DNA from: Carboxylicivirga sediminis | GTDB lineage: Bacteria; Bacteroidota; Bacteroidia; Bacteroidales; Marinilabiliaceae | Length of the DNA: 64,000 bases | Assembly (NCBI RefSeq): GCF_018156225.1 | Contig: NZ_JAGTAR010000009.1 | Coordinates: forward strand, 90,801 to 154,800 | Reading direction: 5' to 3' | Shown: positions 44,120 through 55,700 of the stretch, piece by piece | How positions within the stretch are numbered: position 1 is the first letter of the stretch | Layout of the letters: every line of letters starts with the position of its first letter | Position numbers and translations under genes: made by a program | The notes under the pieces: generated by a model | Told to the model about the DNA's origin: nothing | Seen by the model: the letters and a program-made list of their open reading frames with translations, nothing else | Databases searched by the model: none

Positions 44120-46366
44120 ATGAAAGTGACCAAACAAACCGTATTGATCTTCCTGTTATCTCTATCACTCATATCCATGGAAATCATCTGGTCGAGGATT
44201 TTTTCGGCCGAATACTTCTACACATTTGCTTTTCTTATACTAAGTATCAGTATTCTTGGGCTGGGGCTTGGCGCCTTAACACTAAGGATGAGCAAGCGAC
44301 TGGCTGCTAAAGAGTCGTATGGATGCCTGTTGAGTTTAACAGGTTTGCTTATGTTGGCCGGACCACCAGCGGTTCTTTACCTGAAACTGGATTTTACGCA
44401 GCTTCTGAATAGTTACCAGATGTTGTTGAAACTGATGGCGACCATCATCATTCTGGGTTCATCCTTTTTTACAGGTGGTATAGTCTTAAGTAGTATTTTC
44501 AGAAAGGCACATGTCGCCATGCCACAATTATACATGGCTGATTTGCTGGGGGCAGCCCTGGGTGTGGTTGCTTCTGTTTTATTAATGAATGGCATCGGCA
44601 CCGATAAGGCCGCTTTTGTGATTGTTTTGCCTGTGTTCATCGCCTCTTTTCTGGCATTTACTACTTGGTTTAAAGCCATTCCTGCCTTGCTGATGTTATC
44701 AGGTGTTATATTACTACCCCGTACTGATCAACTTTTGGTGAGTGCACAAAAAGACAGGGCAGAAGTTATCTATCAGCACTGGGACGCTATGGCAAGGCTC
44801 AAGGTATACAAGTACAACGATGAATATTGGGGGCTGAATATTGATAATGCGGCTAACTCGCCAGTCATTGCCTTTGATGGTAACTTCAACCGTCCCGACT
44901 CATTACGAATTCCTTTCTCCATTCCTTCAACTTATCTCACAAGCAAATTTGATAACTGCCGGTTTCTTTCGTTAGGTGCCGGTGGTGGAGGTGATGTGCT
45001 GATGGCCTTGCAGGATGGTGTTGCCGAGGCGCACGCTGTTGAGGTTAATTCACACATCAATACCATGATGACTAGTGGTTTTTTAAATGAATTCTCTGGT
45101 AACTTGTATAACGATGCGCGTGTGAAGGTAGTGAGTGAGGATGCTCGTGCCTACGTGCGTCGCTTCGATAATTATTTTGATGTCATCTATTCATTAAGCT
45201 CCAATAGTTTTGCTGCTTTGGCATCTGGTTCATTTGCACTGGCAGAAAACTATTTGTTTACCACTGAGGCCTTTCAGGACTATTACAAGGCTTTATCTCC
45301 CAACGGTTATCTGATGATGGAGCATCAGTTTTACGTACCTCGTATGGTATCTGAGGTGCTTGATGCCCTGAAGTGTGAGGGGGTTGAAAACCCCGCAGCT
45401 CACCTGGCTGTATATCATTTGCCTACCATGCGGCGCCACTTAATACTGTTGGGCAAGCAGCCGCTTGATGGGGCCACCATAAGTCAGGCTGTTTACGAAA
45501 CAAATGAGGAGAACTATGCATTTTTCAGGCAGTTGTATCCGGCAGCTGACTCCCTGCAGGCCAACCCCATCAACCAGATTATAACCAATGGGTGGGAGGC
45601 GCGTCAAGCGGAAGCGTCCACCAACCTGTCGCCCTGCACCGATGATCGACCTTTTACAGGGCAATTGGGGCTGATGAAAAATTTGTCGCTCGAACAGGTT
45701 AAAAAGCGCTTGTTGCCATACGAGTTTCAGGGTTTTCCGCTATCGATGGTGATTGTATTGGTTATAATGGCACTTGTGGCACTTGTGGTATTACCACTTA
45801 ACCTGTTGCCTTATTTCAAGAAAAACAGCAACCTTACAGCTGCGGGCTGGCTCTATTTCTTTGCCATTGGTGTGGGCTTTATGGCCATTGAAGTGGTGTT
45901 AATACAAAAATATACCTTGTTCATTGGTTCATCGTCCTACACCTTTATGACTTTACTGTTTGTACTGCTGGCCAGTTCCGGATTGGGTAGTTATTTCAGT
46001 CCCCGTTTTAAAACCTCTCTGCCATTTGTTGCCATCGTTTTGTGGTTGATAGCCGATGCTGTATTGTTTCCGTTTGTGGTGGCTCATTTGGGTGTGTTAT
46101 CATTGGCATGGCGCATCATTATCACCTGCCTGATGGTGGCACCTATTGGCTTTTTTATGGGTATGCCATTTGTTAAAGGCAGTGCTAAATCCGGGGAGTT
46201 GATTGATTGGGGATTTGCCATCAATGGAGCTGCTTCAGTCATTGGAAGCACACTGGTGCTAATACCAGTATTTTTATATGGTTTCACCTATGGTATGGTC
46301 ATGGCCGGCGCATTCTATTTATTGGCATATCTGCTGATTAAAAAAACATTTGTGGCCGCTGGCTGA
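44120..46366 (+). CDS. polytopic membrane protein with spermidine synthase-like domain
   Basis: 748 residues. Six or more helices at 5-195, then a soluble SAM-dependent-methyltransferase-like domain (about 210-500) with FLSLGAGGGGDVLMALQDGVAEAHAVEVNSHI and DVIYSLSSNSFAALASGSFALAENYLFTTEAF, as in polyamine aminopropyltransferases, then seven or so helices at 545-745. Proteins with this plan are common and are usually called spermidine synthase-like; activity on polyamines has not been shown for most. The usual catalytic Asp region (Y-D-x-I) reads DVIYSLSS here, so polyamine synthesis is doubtful. Confidence 0.8.
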   Translation: MKVTKQTVLIFLLSLSLISMEIIWSRIFSAEYFYTFAFLILSISILGLGLGALTLRMSKRLAAKESYGCLLSLTGLLMLAGPPAVLYLKLDFTQLLNSYQMLLKLMATIIILGSSFFTGGIVLSSIFRKAHVAMPQLYMADLLGAALGVVASVLLMNGIGTDKAAFVIVLPVFIASFLAFTTWFKAIPALLMLSGVILLPRTDQLLVSAQKDRAEVIYQHWDAMARLKVYKYNDEYWGLNIDNAANSPVIAFDGNFNRPDSLRIPFSIPSTYLTSKFDNCRFLSLGAGGGGDVLMALQDGVAEAHAVEVNSHINTMMTSGFLNEFSGNLYNDARVKVVSEDARAYVRRFDNYFDVIYSLSSNSFAALASGSFALAENYLFTTEAFQDYYKALSPNGYLMMEHQFYVPRMVSEVLDALKCEGVENPAAHLAVYHLPTMRRHLILLGKQPLDGATISQAVYETNEENYAFFRQLYPAADSLQANPINQIITNGWEARQAEASTNLSPCTDDRPFTGQLGLMKNLSLEQVKKRLLPYEFQGFPLSMVIVLVIMALVALVVLPLNLLPYFKKNSNLTAAGWLYFFAIGVGFMAIEVVLIQKYTLFIGSSSYTFMTLLFVLLASSGLGSYFSPRFKTSLPFVAIVLWLIADAVLFPFVVAHLGVLSLAWRIIITCLMVAPIGFFMGMPFVKGSAKSGELIDWGFAINGAASVIGSTLVLIPVFLYGFTYGMVMAGAFYLLAYLLIKKTFVAAG

Positions 46367-46475
46367 TTAATTATAGCTGGTGCAGGTTCTGTATTTATTT
46401 GATATCTTTAAGCTATTGAGTTGAGCTGGCTATTGGTGTTGGATGTACTTTTTAGAAAAAAATGAAACTATTGTT

Positions 46476-47264
46476 ATGAAGTTAACCATCTATCAGATTG
46501 ACGCATTTACCGATAAAGTGTTTGGGGGTAACCCGGCTTGTGTGGTGCCATTGGAAGATTGGCTACCAGACGAGCTACTGCTGAAGATAGCTATGGAGAA
46601 TGCCGTGGCCGAAACCGCCTTTTTTGTTAAAAAAGAAGATAGGTACCACTTGCGCTGGTTTACACCTGATATTGAGATGGATTTGTGCGGACATGCTACA
46701 TTGGCTGCTGCTTATGTGCTGAAAGTTCATTTGGAACATGCCTGTAATAACATGGTTTTTGAGACAATCAGTGGCCAGCTGGAAGTAAAGTGTGACAGGG
46801 ATGTATTTACCCTTGATTTTCCATCACGGCCAGCGCAAAGAGAAACACTGCCAAAGGCTATAAAAGAAGCTATCAATATACAACCCGATGCCGTGCTGAA
46901 AGCCCGTGATTATGTGTTAGTGTATCCATCGGAAAGCATGGTAATGAATCTGCAGATTGACCGTAATACCTTTGATAGAATAAACCTGGGGACAGGTGGA
47001 GTAATTGCTACCTCAAAAGGTAGCAACTGCGATTTTGTGTCACGCTTTTTCACTCCGCAGGCCACCATACTAGAAGATCCCGTTACAGGTTCGGCGCATT
47101 GTACTTTAGTACCTTACTGGAGTCAGCAGCTCAATAAAAAGGAGTTAACAGCCTTTCAGGTGTCTGAACGAAGGGGCATACTTTATTGTAAGGACTTGGA
47201 TGAACGCGTTTTGATAAGTGGCAGAGCACGCACCTATATGGTGGGGCATATCTGGGTTGAATAA
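46476..47264 (+). CDS. PhzF-family isomerase/epimerase
   Basis: 263 residues from the ATG at 46476 (MKLTIYQIDAFTDKVFGGNPACVVPLEDW, the classic PhzF start); an upstream ATG at 46443 would add eleven poor residues. Catalytic Glu in NAVAETAFFV, then FTPDIEMDLCGHATLAAAYVL and the second-half motif FFTPQATILEDPVTGSAHCTLVPYW. A diaminopimelate-epimerase-like two-domain fold. No phenazine genes are near; homologues are generic isomerases of unknown substrate. Confidence 0.9.
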   Translation: MKLTIYQIDAFTDKVFGGNPACVVPLEDWLPDELLLKIAMENAVAETAFFVKKEDRYHLRWFTPDIEMDLCGHATLAAAYVLKVHLEHACNNMVFETISGQLEVKCDRDVFTLDFPSRPAQRETLPKAIKEAINIQPDAVLKARDYVLVYPSESMVMNLQIDRNTFDRINLGTGGVIATSKGSNCDFVSRFFTPQATILEDPVTGSAHCTLVPYWSQQLNKKELTAFQVSERRGILYCKDLDERVLISGRARTYMVGHIWVE

Positions 47265-47406
47265 TTCTTTGTAAATATTTTTGAATAAAGTGTATCGTAT
47301 AATTTGGGAACTACAACTTCATCCGCTATTTTAGTTTTTAATTCCCATTTATTGACTTGGTTTATGGCATATCATTAAGTAATTTTATGCAACTAACCCG
47401 GTTAAA

Positions 47407-50400
47407 ATGAAAAACTTCCTATTGATAGTATCTTTGCTGTTATGCTGCCGGCTGGTGCATGCGCAAGATTCCCCGATTCGTTTCCAGAATATCACCATAA
47501 ACGATGGTTTATCTTTAAGCTCCGTTTATTGCATTCATAAAGATAGTAAAGGCTTTATGTGGTTTGGCACTGAAGATGGCTTGAATAAATTCGATGGCTA
47601 TCATTTCACCATTTATCGCACTGATGTGAAAAACCCCAATAGTATCTGCTACAAATGGATTGAGCACATTGCTGAGGATGCCAATGGGAATCTGTGGTTT
47701 GCCTCACGTAACGGTATATCCAATTTTAACCCGGTTACCGAAGTTTTTACCAATTACAAAGCCGGGCAGTCTGAACTAATTGTTAACGATACCATTACCT
47801 GCCTTGAAATTCATGGTAATAATGTGGTGATTGGTACTAAAAAGGGCTTGAGCCTATTCAACGTCATGAACGGTGAGGCCGTACTTTTTGATGAACCAGT
47901 ATCTATTAACGCCATCCAATTATATAAAGATGATTTAATCATCGGAGCAAGTAATGGATTGTTCCGGTTGACGTCTGATAATAAGCTGAAGCGTTTATCT
48001 GGTTTTGACATTACGGATATTACCATCAGTCAGCACGTAGCCTATTATGCCACTGCAACTGGGGTATTCAAATACGAATTGGATGGAGGAGCTACGGCAT
48101 CGCTTAAGGTATCAAAAGCTATTGAGGGCATTGATAACCTGGAAGCAGACGGGCAAGGACGTTTATGGATAAGTGCCATTGGGGGATTATGGGTATTCTT
48201 TCCTCAAAAGGGATGGACGAAAAAACTAGTTGATACATATAATACTACACGAAGCCTGGCTATTCACACCAGTAAGTCGTTGTGGATTGACAGTAACGAA
48301 AAAGTATGGTATGCCACACATGGCGATGGCCTGTTTATTGTCAACAAAAAGCTTCAGGTGACGCGGTGCCTTCACAACCCTACCGATAAGGAAAGTATAA
48401 GCCAGAATGCCTTTAACTGCCTATATGCCGACCAGCAAAATGGCAATATCTGGTTAGGTACCTATGGTGCAGGCATAAATATCTATCAGCCTTCGGCCAA
48501 TAAGTTTGATCTGATCAAGCATAATCCATTAAATACCAATAGCCTGCCCAGCAATTTTGTCTGGTCTGTTTTCGAAACAGCTGATAGCTGCCTTTGGGTA
48601 GGAACCAACGATAAAGGGGTGTGTCGTTATTGTCCAAAAACAGATCGGTTTAAAACTTATTCGCATACAGCAGGTGACATTAGCTCATTAAGCAATAATA
48701 CAGTACGTGAAGTGTATCAGGACAGCCGTGGTACGGTATGGATTGGCACTGATGGTGGAGGATTAAACCGTTTTAATGCATCGACCAGAGGTTTTAAAGC
48801 CTATGTAAGTGATGAAGATGATGAGCATACTATATCTGATAATTCAGTGCGTGTCATTTTTGAAGACAGTCAGCAGCGTTTGTGGGTGGGTACCAGACAT
48901 GGGCTGAATCTGTTTGACCGCAAAACGCAAGGTTTTAAGCGTTACTTAAATAAACTCAGTGACCCTAAGAGTATATCGAATAATTTTGTTTATGCCAGTA
49001 TCATCGAAGATAAGCAGGGCAAGCTTTGGATTGGTACCTATGGTGGTGGCCTCAATCGTCTGGATACTGAGACGGGTGTATTTGAGCATTATACCAGTGA
49101 AATGGGAGAGGGACAAAGCCTAAGTAATGATATTGTATTTTGTATTTATGAAGACAGTGACGGACTGATATGGGTGGGTACTAATGAGGGATTGAATATT
49201 CTTAATCCGGACAGTGGACAGGTAAAGGTATTGGGTATGAAGGACGGTTTGCCCAATGAGGTTATTTACAGTATTCTGCCAGATAAAACCGGGCAGTTGT
49301 GGTTGAGTACCAATCATGGTATTTGTTGCATCGATCCCTCAACGCTTAAATGTAAAAACTACGACGTGAGTGATGGTTTGCAAAGCAATGAGTTTAATGG
49401 TGGCGCCTTTCACAAGGGCCGTTCAGGCAAATTATATTTCGGGGGTGTATACGGACTAAATGTGATGATACCAGAAGTACTCACTGCCAGTTCTTTTGTT
49501 GCTCAACCGGTTATTACACGCCTGGAGGTGCTGGGAAATGAAGTTAAAACATTAGCCGGAACTGACAGGCATGGTAATGCTGTGGCAGAAGTTGATAGCC
49601 AATACGTTTTGCCGGCCGATATAAGTTATACAGACCAGATTGTGCTTGATTACAGTCAACGGTTTTTTGCCTTGGAATATTCAGGGCTTAACCATCTGTT
49701 TTCGGACAAAACCCAATATGCTTTTCAGTTGTCTCCACTCGATAAAAAATGGACCAAGGCCGGCAATCGCAATTATGTATCGTTTGCCAATGTAAAGCCG
49801 GGCGACTATGTGTTTAAGGTATTAAGCACCAATAGCGATGGCGTGTGGAGTCAAGATCCTGCAGAACTGAAAATCACCATTCGTCCACCATTCTGGCAGG
49901 CCATCTGGTTTGTGCTGATTGAGGTGTTGATTGTATTGATGCTCGTCATTTTCATCTACCGTTTCTTACTCAAGATAAAGACCAATAAACTTTTGATGGT
50001 GCAAAATGAACAGGTGCTTGAGGCCAACCGGCAGCTGCATATATCCGAGGAAAACCTGAAGCAGATGAATGCCACCAAGGATAAGTTTTTTTCCATTATA
50101 TCGCACGATTTGAAGAATCCTTTCAGCAGCCTGATGTCGATCAGTGAGATGTTAGATGAAAATTACGAAGTAACTGATGAAGAGGATAAGCGGCATGCGG
50201 TAAAGCGCATTAACAGCTCGGTACATAGCATTTATAAGCTGCTTGAAAATCTGCTAACCTGGTCGCGATCGCAAAGGGGCAAGATTTGTTTTAAAGATGA
50301 GGATTTTGATGTTTCAGCATTGCTAACCGAAAACATCAACCTATACCGAACGGCAGCCACCAGGAAATCTATCAGCCTGGTAAATAAAGCAGCTGATTCA

Positions 50401-50757
50401 ATGATAGCGAGGGGCGACCGGAATACAATCAATACGATTATTCGTAATCTTACCGGCAATGCCGTGAAGTTTACCGGTAGCGGTGGTGAAATACACTATT
50501 CAATTCATGAGCATGATAGCTTTTGGAAGATAAGTATCAAAGATACAGGCTTGGGAATTAGTGAAGAAAACCAGCAGCAACTGTTTCGGATTGACAAAAA
50601 ACTTAAGACCGAAGGAACGGAAGGCGAGAAAGGAACAGGCCTGGGGCTTATTATCTGTAAGGAGTTTGCGGAAAAGAACGGAGGTACTATTGGTGTTAAC
50701 AGCCAGGAAGGCATTGGTTCTGAATTTTGGTTCACAGTGCGTAAAGGTAAACGTTAA
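47407..50757 (+). CDS. membrane sensor histidine kinase with two-component regulator propeller
   Basis: 1116 residues. Signal peptide (about 1-20), periplasmic Reg_prop propellers (about 25-690; repeated [48 protein letters not shown]), Y_Y_Y domain (about 745-830), one helix (about 836-858), coiled coil, HisKA with [11 protein letters not shown] (His900), and HATPase_c ([37 protein letters not shown]). Same sensor as Bacteroides hybrid two-component systems for glycans, but there is no receiver or AraC output domain, and no response regulator next to it. Confidence 0.93.
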   Translation: MKNFLLIVSLLLCCRLVHAQDSPIRFQNITINDGLSLSSVYCIHKDSKGFMWFGTEDGLNKFDGYHFTIYRTDVKNPNSICYKWIEHIAEDANGNLWFASRNGISNFNPVTEVFTNYKAGQSELIVNDTITCLEIHGNNVVIGTKKGLSLFNVMNGEAVLFDEPVSINAIQLYKDDLIIGASNGLFRLTSDNKLKRLSGFDITDITISQHVAYYATATGVFKYELDGGATASLKVSKAIEGIDNLEADGQGRLWISAIGGLWVFFPQKGWTKKLVDTYNTTRSLAIHTSKSLWIDSNEKVWYATHGDGLFIVNKKLQVTRCLHNPTDKESISQNAFNCLYADQQNGNIWLGTYGAGINIYQPSANKFDLIKHNPLNTNSLPSNFVWSVFETADSCLWVGTNDKGVCRYCPKTDRFKTYSHTAGDISSLSNNTVREVYQDSRGTVWIGTDGGGLNRFNASTRGFKAYVSDEDDEHTISDNSVRVIFEDSQQRLWVGTRHGLNLFDRKTQGFKRYLNKLSDPKSISNNFVYASIIEDKQGKLWIGTYGGGLNRLDTETGVFEHYTSEMGEGQSLSNDIVFCIYEDSDGLIWVGTNEGLNILNPDSGQVKVLGMKDGLPNEVIYSILPDKTGQLWLSTNHGICCIDPSTLKCKNYDVSDGLQSNEFNGGAFHKGRSGKLYFGGVYGLNVMIPEVLTASSFVAQPVITRLEVLGNEVKTLAGTDRHGNAVAEVDSQYVLPADISYTDQIVLDYSQRFFALEYSGLNHLFSDKTQYAFQLSPLDKKWTKAGNRNYVSFANVKPGDYVFKVLSTNSDGVWSQDPAELKITIRPPFWQAIWFVLIEVLIVLMLVIFIYRFLLKIKTNKLLMVQNEQVLEANRQLHISEENLKQMNATKDKFFSIISHDLKNPFSSLMSISEMLDENYEVTDEEDKRHAVKRINSSVHSIYKLLENLLTWSRSQRGKICFKDEDFDVSALLTENINLYRTAATRKSISLVNKAADSMIARGDRNTINTIIRNLTGNAVKFTGSGGEIHYSIHEHDSFWKISIKDTGLGISEENQQQLFRIDKKLKTEGTEGEKGTGLGLIICKEFAEKNGGTIGVNSQEGIGSEFWFTVRKGKR

Positions 50758-50828
50758 TGGTTTGTTGTTAATGAAACAATACCGGTGAACTCGCATCGTT
50801 TTAAGGCAATAAACTTTTCACTTCGATT

Positions 50829-50856
50829 TTGGTTTACCCTAAAAAGACTATTTTTG
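50829..50856 (+). promoter_or_regulatory. promoter of def
   Basis: TTG (50829-50831), 17-nt spacer and perfect TATTTTTG (50849-50856), 25 nt before the start codon. Confidence 0.7.
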
Positions 50857-50881
50857 CAGCGGAAAACAAAAAAGAAGATAA

Positions 50882-51463
50882 ATGGCATTAGCGATAACAG
50901 CATATGGTACCAAGGTACTCCGAAAAGTGTGTGATGAAATTACTGCGGATTATGAAGGCTTGCAGGTACTGATTGACAATATGTGGGAAACCATGTATGA
51001 GGCTGGTGGTGTTGGGCTGGCTGCTCCTCAGGTTAATAAAGCCATTCGTCTGTTTACGGTTGATACAGTGCAGGTGTATGAGGGGATGAAGGAAGATGAT
51101 AAAGAAGATTTATTTGAAGATGAGCAACCTGTGAAAGAGGTATTTATTAATGCTAAAATTACAGGTGAATCAGATGAGGTATGGGCCGACAATGAAGGTT
51201 GTCTGAGTTTACCCGACCTGAGTGGTGAGGTAGAACGTCCCTGGGCCATTGAGATTGAGTATTATGATCGTGACTTCAATAAACAAAAGAAAACGTTTAC
51301 CGGCTATAATGCCCGCGTTATTCAGCATGAGTATGATCATACCGAAGGCATTTTATACGTCGATCATCTTTCTGGCATCTCAAAGCGACTGTTGAAAGGT
51401 AAATTAAACAAGATAGCAGAAGGCAAAGTGGCGCCGCGTTACCGCATGCGATTTGCGAAATAG
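50882..51463 (+). CDS. def: peptide deformylase
   Basis: 193 residues. Removes the formyl group from the N-terminal Met of new proteins. The three family motifs are complete: GVGLAAPQV, EGCLSLP with metal-binding Cys107, and QHEYDHTEGILYVD with His149, Glu150 and His153. A short acidic insert (KEDDKEDLFEDEQ) between motifs one and two is slightly unusual. Own promoter and terminator; the gene is not beside fmt as in many genomes. Confidence 0.96.
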   Translation: MALAITAYGTKVLRKVCDEITADYEGLQVLIDNMWETMYEAGGVGLAAPQVNKAIRLFTVDTVQVYEGMKEDDKEDLFEDEQPVKEVFINAKITGESDEVWADNEGCLSLPDLSGEVERPWAIEIEYYDRDFNKQKKTFTGYNARVIQHEYDHTEGILYVDHLSGISKRLLKGKLNKIAEGKVAPRYRMRFAK

Positions 51464-51484
51464 GGCTATCTGAAATCATATTTG

Positions 51485-51519
51485 AAAGGTCTTAATTAAA
51501 TATAATTAGGGCCTTTTTT
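51485..51519 (+). terminator. terminator of def
   Basis: AAAGGTCTTAATTA (51485-51498) pairs with TAATTAGGGCCTTT (51503-51516), 14 bp with two G-U pairs, loop AATA, then a T-run. Confidence 0.85.
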
Positions 51520-51677
51520 AATAGCTTATTGTGTACTTCGAGCAATAGCTCAACCACCTCGTACACTAATATTGCAACTTCGTGCATAAAGCATCCTACT
51601 GCCCTTTTTCCAGAGGTATTTTTGTCAATAGAAATTAACTATTCTCAAACGAAAAAGATAACAAATAGGATTTTATC

Positions 51678-52739
51678 ATGATTAAACAGATGTTACAAGG
51701 GGTGGTTGCAATGCTAATAATCGGAATGGGGATTATTGGCTGTAGTTCATCAGATGAAAGCAAATCAGCAACAACACGCCGCTATGTTAAAGTAGAGCGC
51801 CTGGGCAAGGCTCAAAGTGCCGAGGAGCTTATATTCCACGGACAGCTAAAGGAAAAAAAGGAAGTGAGTGTAGCATTTAAAGTAGGCGGACAAGTCTACA
51901 ATATGTTGGTGGATGAGGGTGATTATGTGACAAAAGAACAGGTGATAGCCCGCATTGATCCTCGTGACTACAAAATCCGTTTACAATCGGCTAAAGCGCA
52001 ATTCGAACAGGCCAGTGGTGAATATACCCGCTACAAAGAACTTTATAATAAGAATAAGCTACCCATTAACACGCTGGAAAAACTCGAAGCCGGTTACCTG
52101 GCAGCCAAGAGTGCGTATGAATCAGCCGAAAATGCACTGGCTGATACAGAGTTAAAAGCACCATTTAATGGCTATATCTATCGTAAGCAAACGAATAATT
52201 TTGAAAATGTGGCTCCCGGGCAACCTATTTATGCCTTATTGGATGTGAGCCATCTCGAGGTACTATTCAGCCTGCCTGAAAGTAAAGTGAATAAAGCAAA
52301 AAGCTTTTCGCAAATTACCATTGATGTAGCCAATGCTGGTGCTTATAATGTGCCTGCTAATGTCTTGTCTGTTAATGAGAAGGCCAACGGGAATGATATG
52401 TTTGATGTGCGTCTGATGGTAAACAATCAGTTGGATAACGGATTGAAGCCTGGCATGTCGGCCAAGGTTAGGATTCAACTGAAGGCGGCTGACAGGGCTG
52501 GTGTTGTTGTGCCAGTGGAGTCTGTGTTTTACAAAGAGCAGAAAGCCTATGTATGGGTATTTGATGAGGCCAGCTCAACAGTATCAAGCAGGGCTGTAAA
52601 AGTCAATAAACTGGAAAATAATGGCCATTTGTCAGTTAGTTCCGGCCTCACCGGAAACGAATATGTGGTGACAGCCGGTGTGTATAGTTTAACCGAATCG
52701 CAGGCTGTGCGAATTTTAGAGAATACAAACCTTTTATAA
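51678..52739 (+). CDS. RND efflux periplasmic adaptor (MFP), lipoprotein
   Basis: 353 residues. Lipobox GIIGC (Cys22), then barrel-sandwich and hairpin: VAFKVGGQVYNMLVDEGDYVTKEQVIARIDPRDYKI, a short coiled-coil hairpin (about 105-150), ELKAPFNGYIYRKQTNNFENVAPGQPIYALLD, then the beta-barrel and membrane-proximal domains. Links the inner-membrane pump to TolC. The pump gene starts 12 nt after its stop. Confidence 0.93.
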   Translation: MIKQMLQGVVAMLIIGMGIIGCSSSDESKSATTRRYVKVERLGKAQSAEELIFHGQLKEKKEVSVAFKVGGQVYNMLVDEGDYVTKEQVIARIDPRDYKIRLQSAKAQFEQASGEYTRYKELYNKNKLPINTLEKLEAGYLAAKSAYESAENALADTELKAPFNGYIYRKQTNNFENVAPGQPIYALLDVSHLEVLFSLPESKVNKAKSFSQITIDVANAGAYNVPANVLSVNEKANGNDMFDVRLMVNNQLDNGLKPGMSAKVRIQLKAADRAGVVVPVESVFYKEQKAYVWVFDEASSTVSSRAVKVNKLENNGHLSVSSGLTGNEYVVTAGVYSLTESQAVRILENTNLL

Positions 52740-52751
52740 GCCTAAATCAAT

Positions 52752-55700
52752 ATGTTAGATAAGATATTATCTCAAAAAGCTTTTTTGAGCTTCATCTTTA
52801 TTGCCTTAATTATAGGCGGATTGTATTCTTTCAATTCGATGGGGAAGCTCGAAGATCCGGAGATTCCTGTGAAGGCAGCTGTGGTCATTACCCGTTACCC
52901 GGGTGCATCAGCCGAAGAAGTGGAGCAGGAGGTGACTGATGTGCTTGAGAAAGCGATCCAACGTCTCGAAAATATTGATTTCCTCGAATCGCGTTCAACA
53001 CCGGGATTGTCTGAAATCACCATCAATATTAAGTCGGGAGTAAAAACCGCGGAAATGCCTCAGTTATGGGATCACCTTCGCCGTAAAATAAGTGATGTAA
53101 AGGGTAATTTGCCTGCGAACGCATCCGAACCAATTATCAATGATGATTTTGGTGATGTGTCTGGTATATTTTTAGCAATTTCCAATGATGGATACGAGTA
53201 TCATGAGTTTCAGAATTACGTTGATGACGTGAAACAAGAGCTGATGTTGGTAGATGGCGTTAAGCGTATCGAAGTATTTGGTAAGCGCACCGAGGTGGTG
53301 AATATCAGTTTTGATAACGAGTATTTTGCCTCCCTGGGTATTAACCCCATGCTAATTTTTCAATCGTTTAATGATCAGGGGGCCATTGTTGATCCGGGTA
53401 GCTTTGTGACTGGAAGTGAGCGCATACGTATTAGCATAGGCAATAAGTTCCAGAACCTGGACGAAATACGCAATTTTGAGGTGAAACTTCCCAATGGCGG
53501 ACGTTACCGTCTCGGCCAAATTGCTAAGGTTGAGCGCGAATTTTATGAGCCAACCCTTCAAAAGCTTAAATTCAACGGACGGGAAGCCATCAGTTTGGCC
53601 ATCTCCATGGAAAAGGGTGGCAATGTGATAGTGCTTGGTGAGGCTGTTGAGAAACGCTTAGCCGAACTGCAGGAAAAATTGCCGGTTGGTATTGAGTGTC
53701 ATAAGGTGTTTTATCAGCACAATAATGTGAGCGACTCAATCGACGATTTTATGGTTAATCTGATTGAGTCGGTGATTATTGTAATAGTCGTATTGTTGCT
53801 GGCTATGGGTATGCGCGCTGGTTTGCTCATAGCCAGTGGACTGGTGTTTACTATTCTGGCAACATTTATTATTATGGCCGGGTTTGATATAGAGCTGCAC
53901 CGCGTATCATTGGCGGCTATTATCATTGCCATGGGTATGCTGGTGGATAATGCCATTGTAATAGCTGATGGCATCCTGATTGACCTGGATAAGGGCATGG
54001 AACGCAAGAAAGCTTTTGTAAACACGGCTAAAAAATCAGCTATACCACTTTTAGGTGCTACTCTGGTGGCCATTCTGGCTTTTATGCCTCTGGCTTTCAA
54101 TAGTACAGGCGCTGGTGAGTTTTTACGTCCATTGTTTTATGTTTTGGCTATCTCCTTGTTCGTAAGTTGGGTGCTGGCAATGGTACAAACACCATTTCAT
54201 GCCGAGTATTTTTATAAAAAACGCTCAAAGAAAGGAGCTGATGACGAAGAACACGATCCTTATGGCGGTCGTTTTTACCAGGTTTTCGGACGATTTATAC
54301 GTTTTGCACTTTGGCATAAGTCCTTCTTTGTGATTGGAACAACCGTAATATTGGTGTTGTCATTCTGGTCATTTGGTTTTGTGAAGCAAAACTTCTTTCC
54401 TGGTGCTGAGTATGACCAGTTTATTCTTGAGTACCGTTTGCCCGAGGGAAAAGACATCAGCCAGGTAGAAAAGGATCTGGATGAGATACAGGTGGCTATT
54501 GCTGATTGGGATAACATCGGCTCGGTTGTAACAGGATTGGGCAGCACACCGGCTCGTTATACACTTATGCGTCCCATGAACGGACTTAGCCTGAGCTATG
54601 GTGAGCTGATTATCACCATCAAGGACAAGGAGCAGATTGACCAAACTATTGAAAAACTTCAGAACTATGTCAATCAATATTATCCCGAAGCTTTTGCAAG
54701 GGTAAGAACCTATATTGCTGTTGGAGGTGATTTTAAAATTGAAGCTAAGTTTACCGGTCCCGATGATGAAGTGTTGCGTCAGTTGGCAGAGCAGGCTAAT
54801 GAGGTGATGCGTCAGGAGCCAAAGGCCGTTTTTGTAACTAACGACTGGAAGAACCAGATTAAGGTGCTGGCGCCTGTTTATTCACAGGATCGGGCACGCG
54901 AGCTGATGGTGAACAGAGCTGATGTGGCCAATGCTCTGGCGATTGCATCAAGTGGTATGCCGGTTGGCTTGTTTTACGATGGTGATTACCAGCTTCCAGT
55001 TATGCTCAAGCTGGATAAAACCATTGAACAGGACGTTAATCAGTTGGCTTCGGTACCCGTATGGTCGGGTTTGCCACAAAGTGTGGCTTTAAGTCAGTTG
55101 GTTGATTCCATTGATGTACGATGGGAAAACAGTATGATTCGCCGTTACGATAATCAACGTGCGATAATTGCTCAGTGTGACCCGATTACGGGTGTTGCGC
55201 CACCTGAACTGTTCACAGCCTTGCGCGATAAAATTGAAGCCATTCCATTGCCCGAAGGTTACAAATTAGAGTGGCTGGGTGAATATAAGAGCAGTAATGA
55301 GGCCAATGAAGGTTTGGGTGAGAAACTACCACTGGCTATCCTGTTAATGATCATCATTGTCATAGGCTTATTTAATAATTTCCGACAACCCATCATCATT
55401 TTCTCAATTATGCCATTGGCCTTTATTGGAGTGATTATAGGCTTCCTGGTAACCGGCACTTATTTCACCTTCTTTTCAATAATCGGTACCCTTGGTTTAA
55501 TGGGTATGATGATTAAAAATGCGGTGGTACTACTCGATGAGATAAATCTGCAGGTAGGCGAAGGAAAAGATAAGCTCACAGCGATAATTGATTCGACATT
55601 ATCGAGAGTGCGACCAGTAATGATGGCTTCACTGACCACTATTTTGGGTATGTTGCCATTGGCCTTCGACCCGATGTTTCGTACTATGGCCATTGCCATT

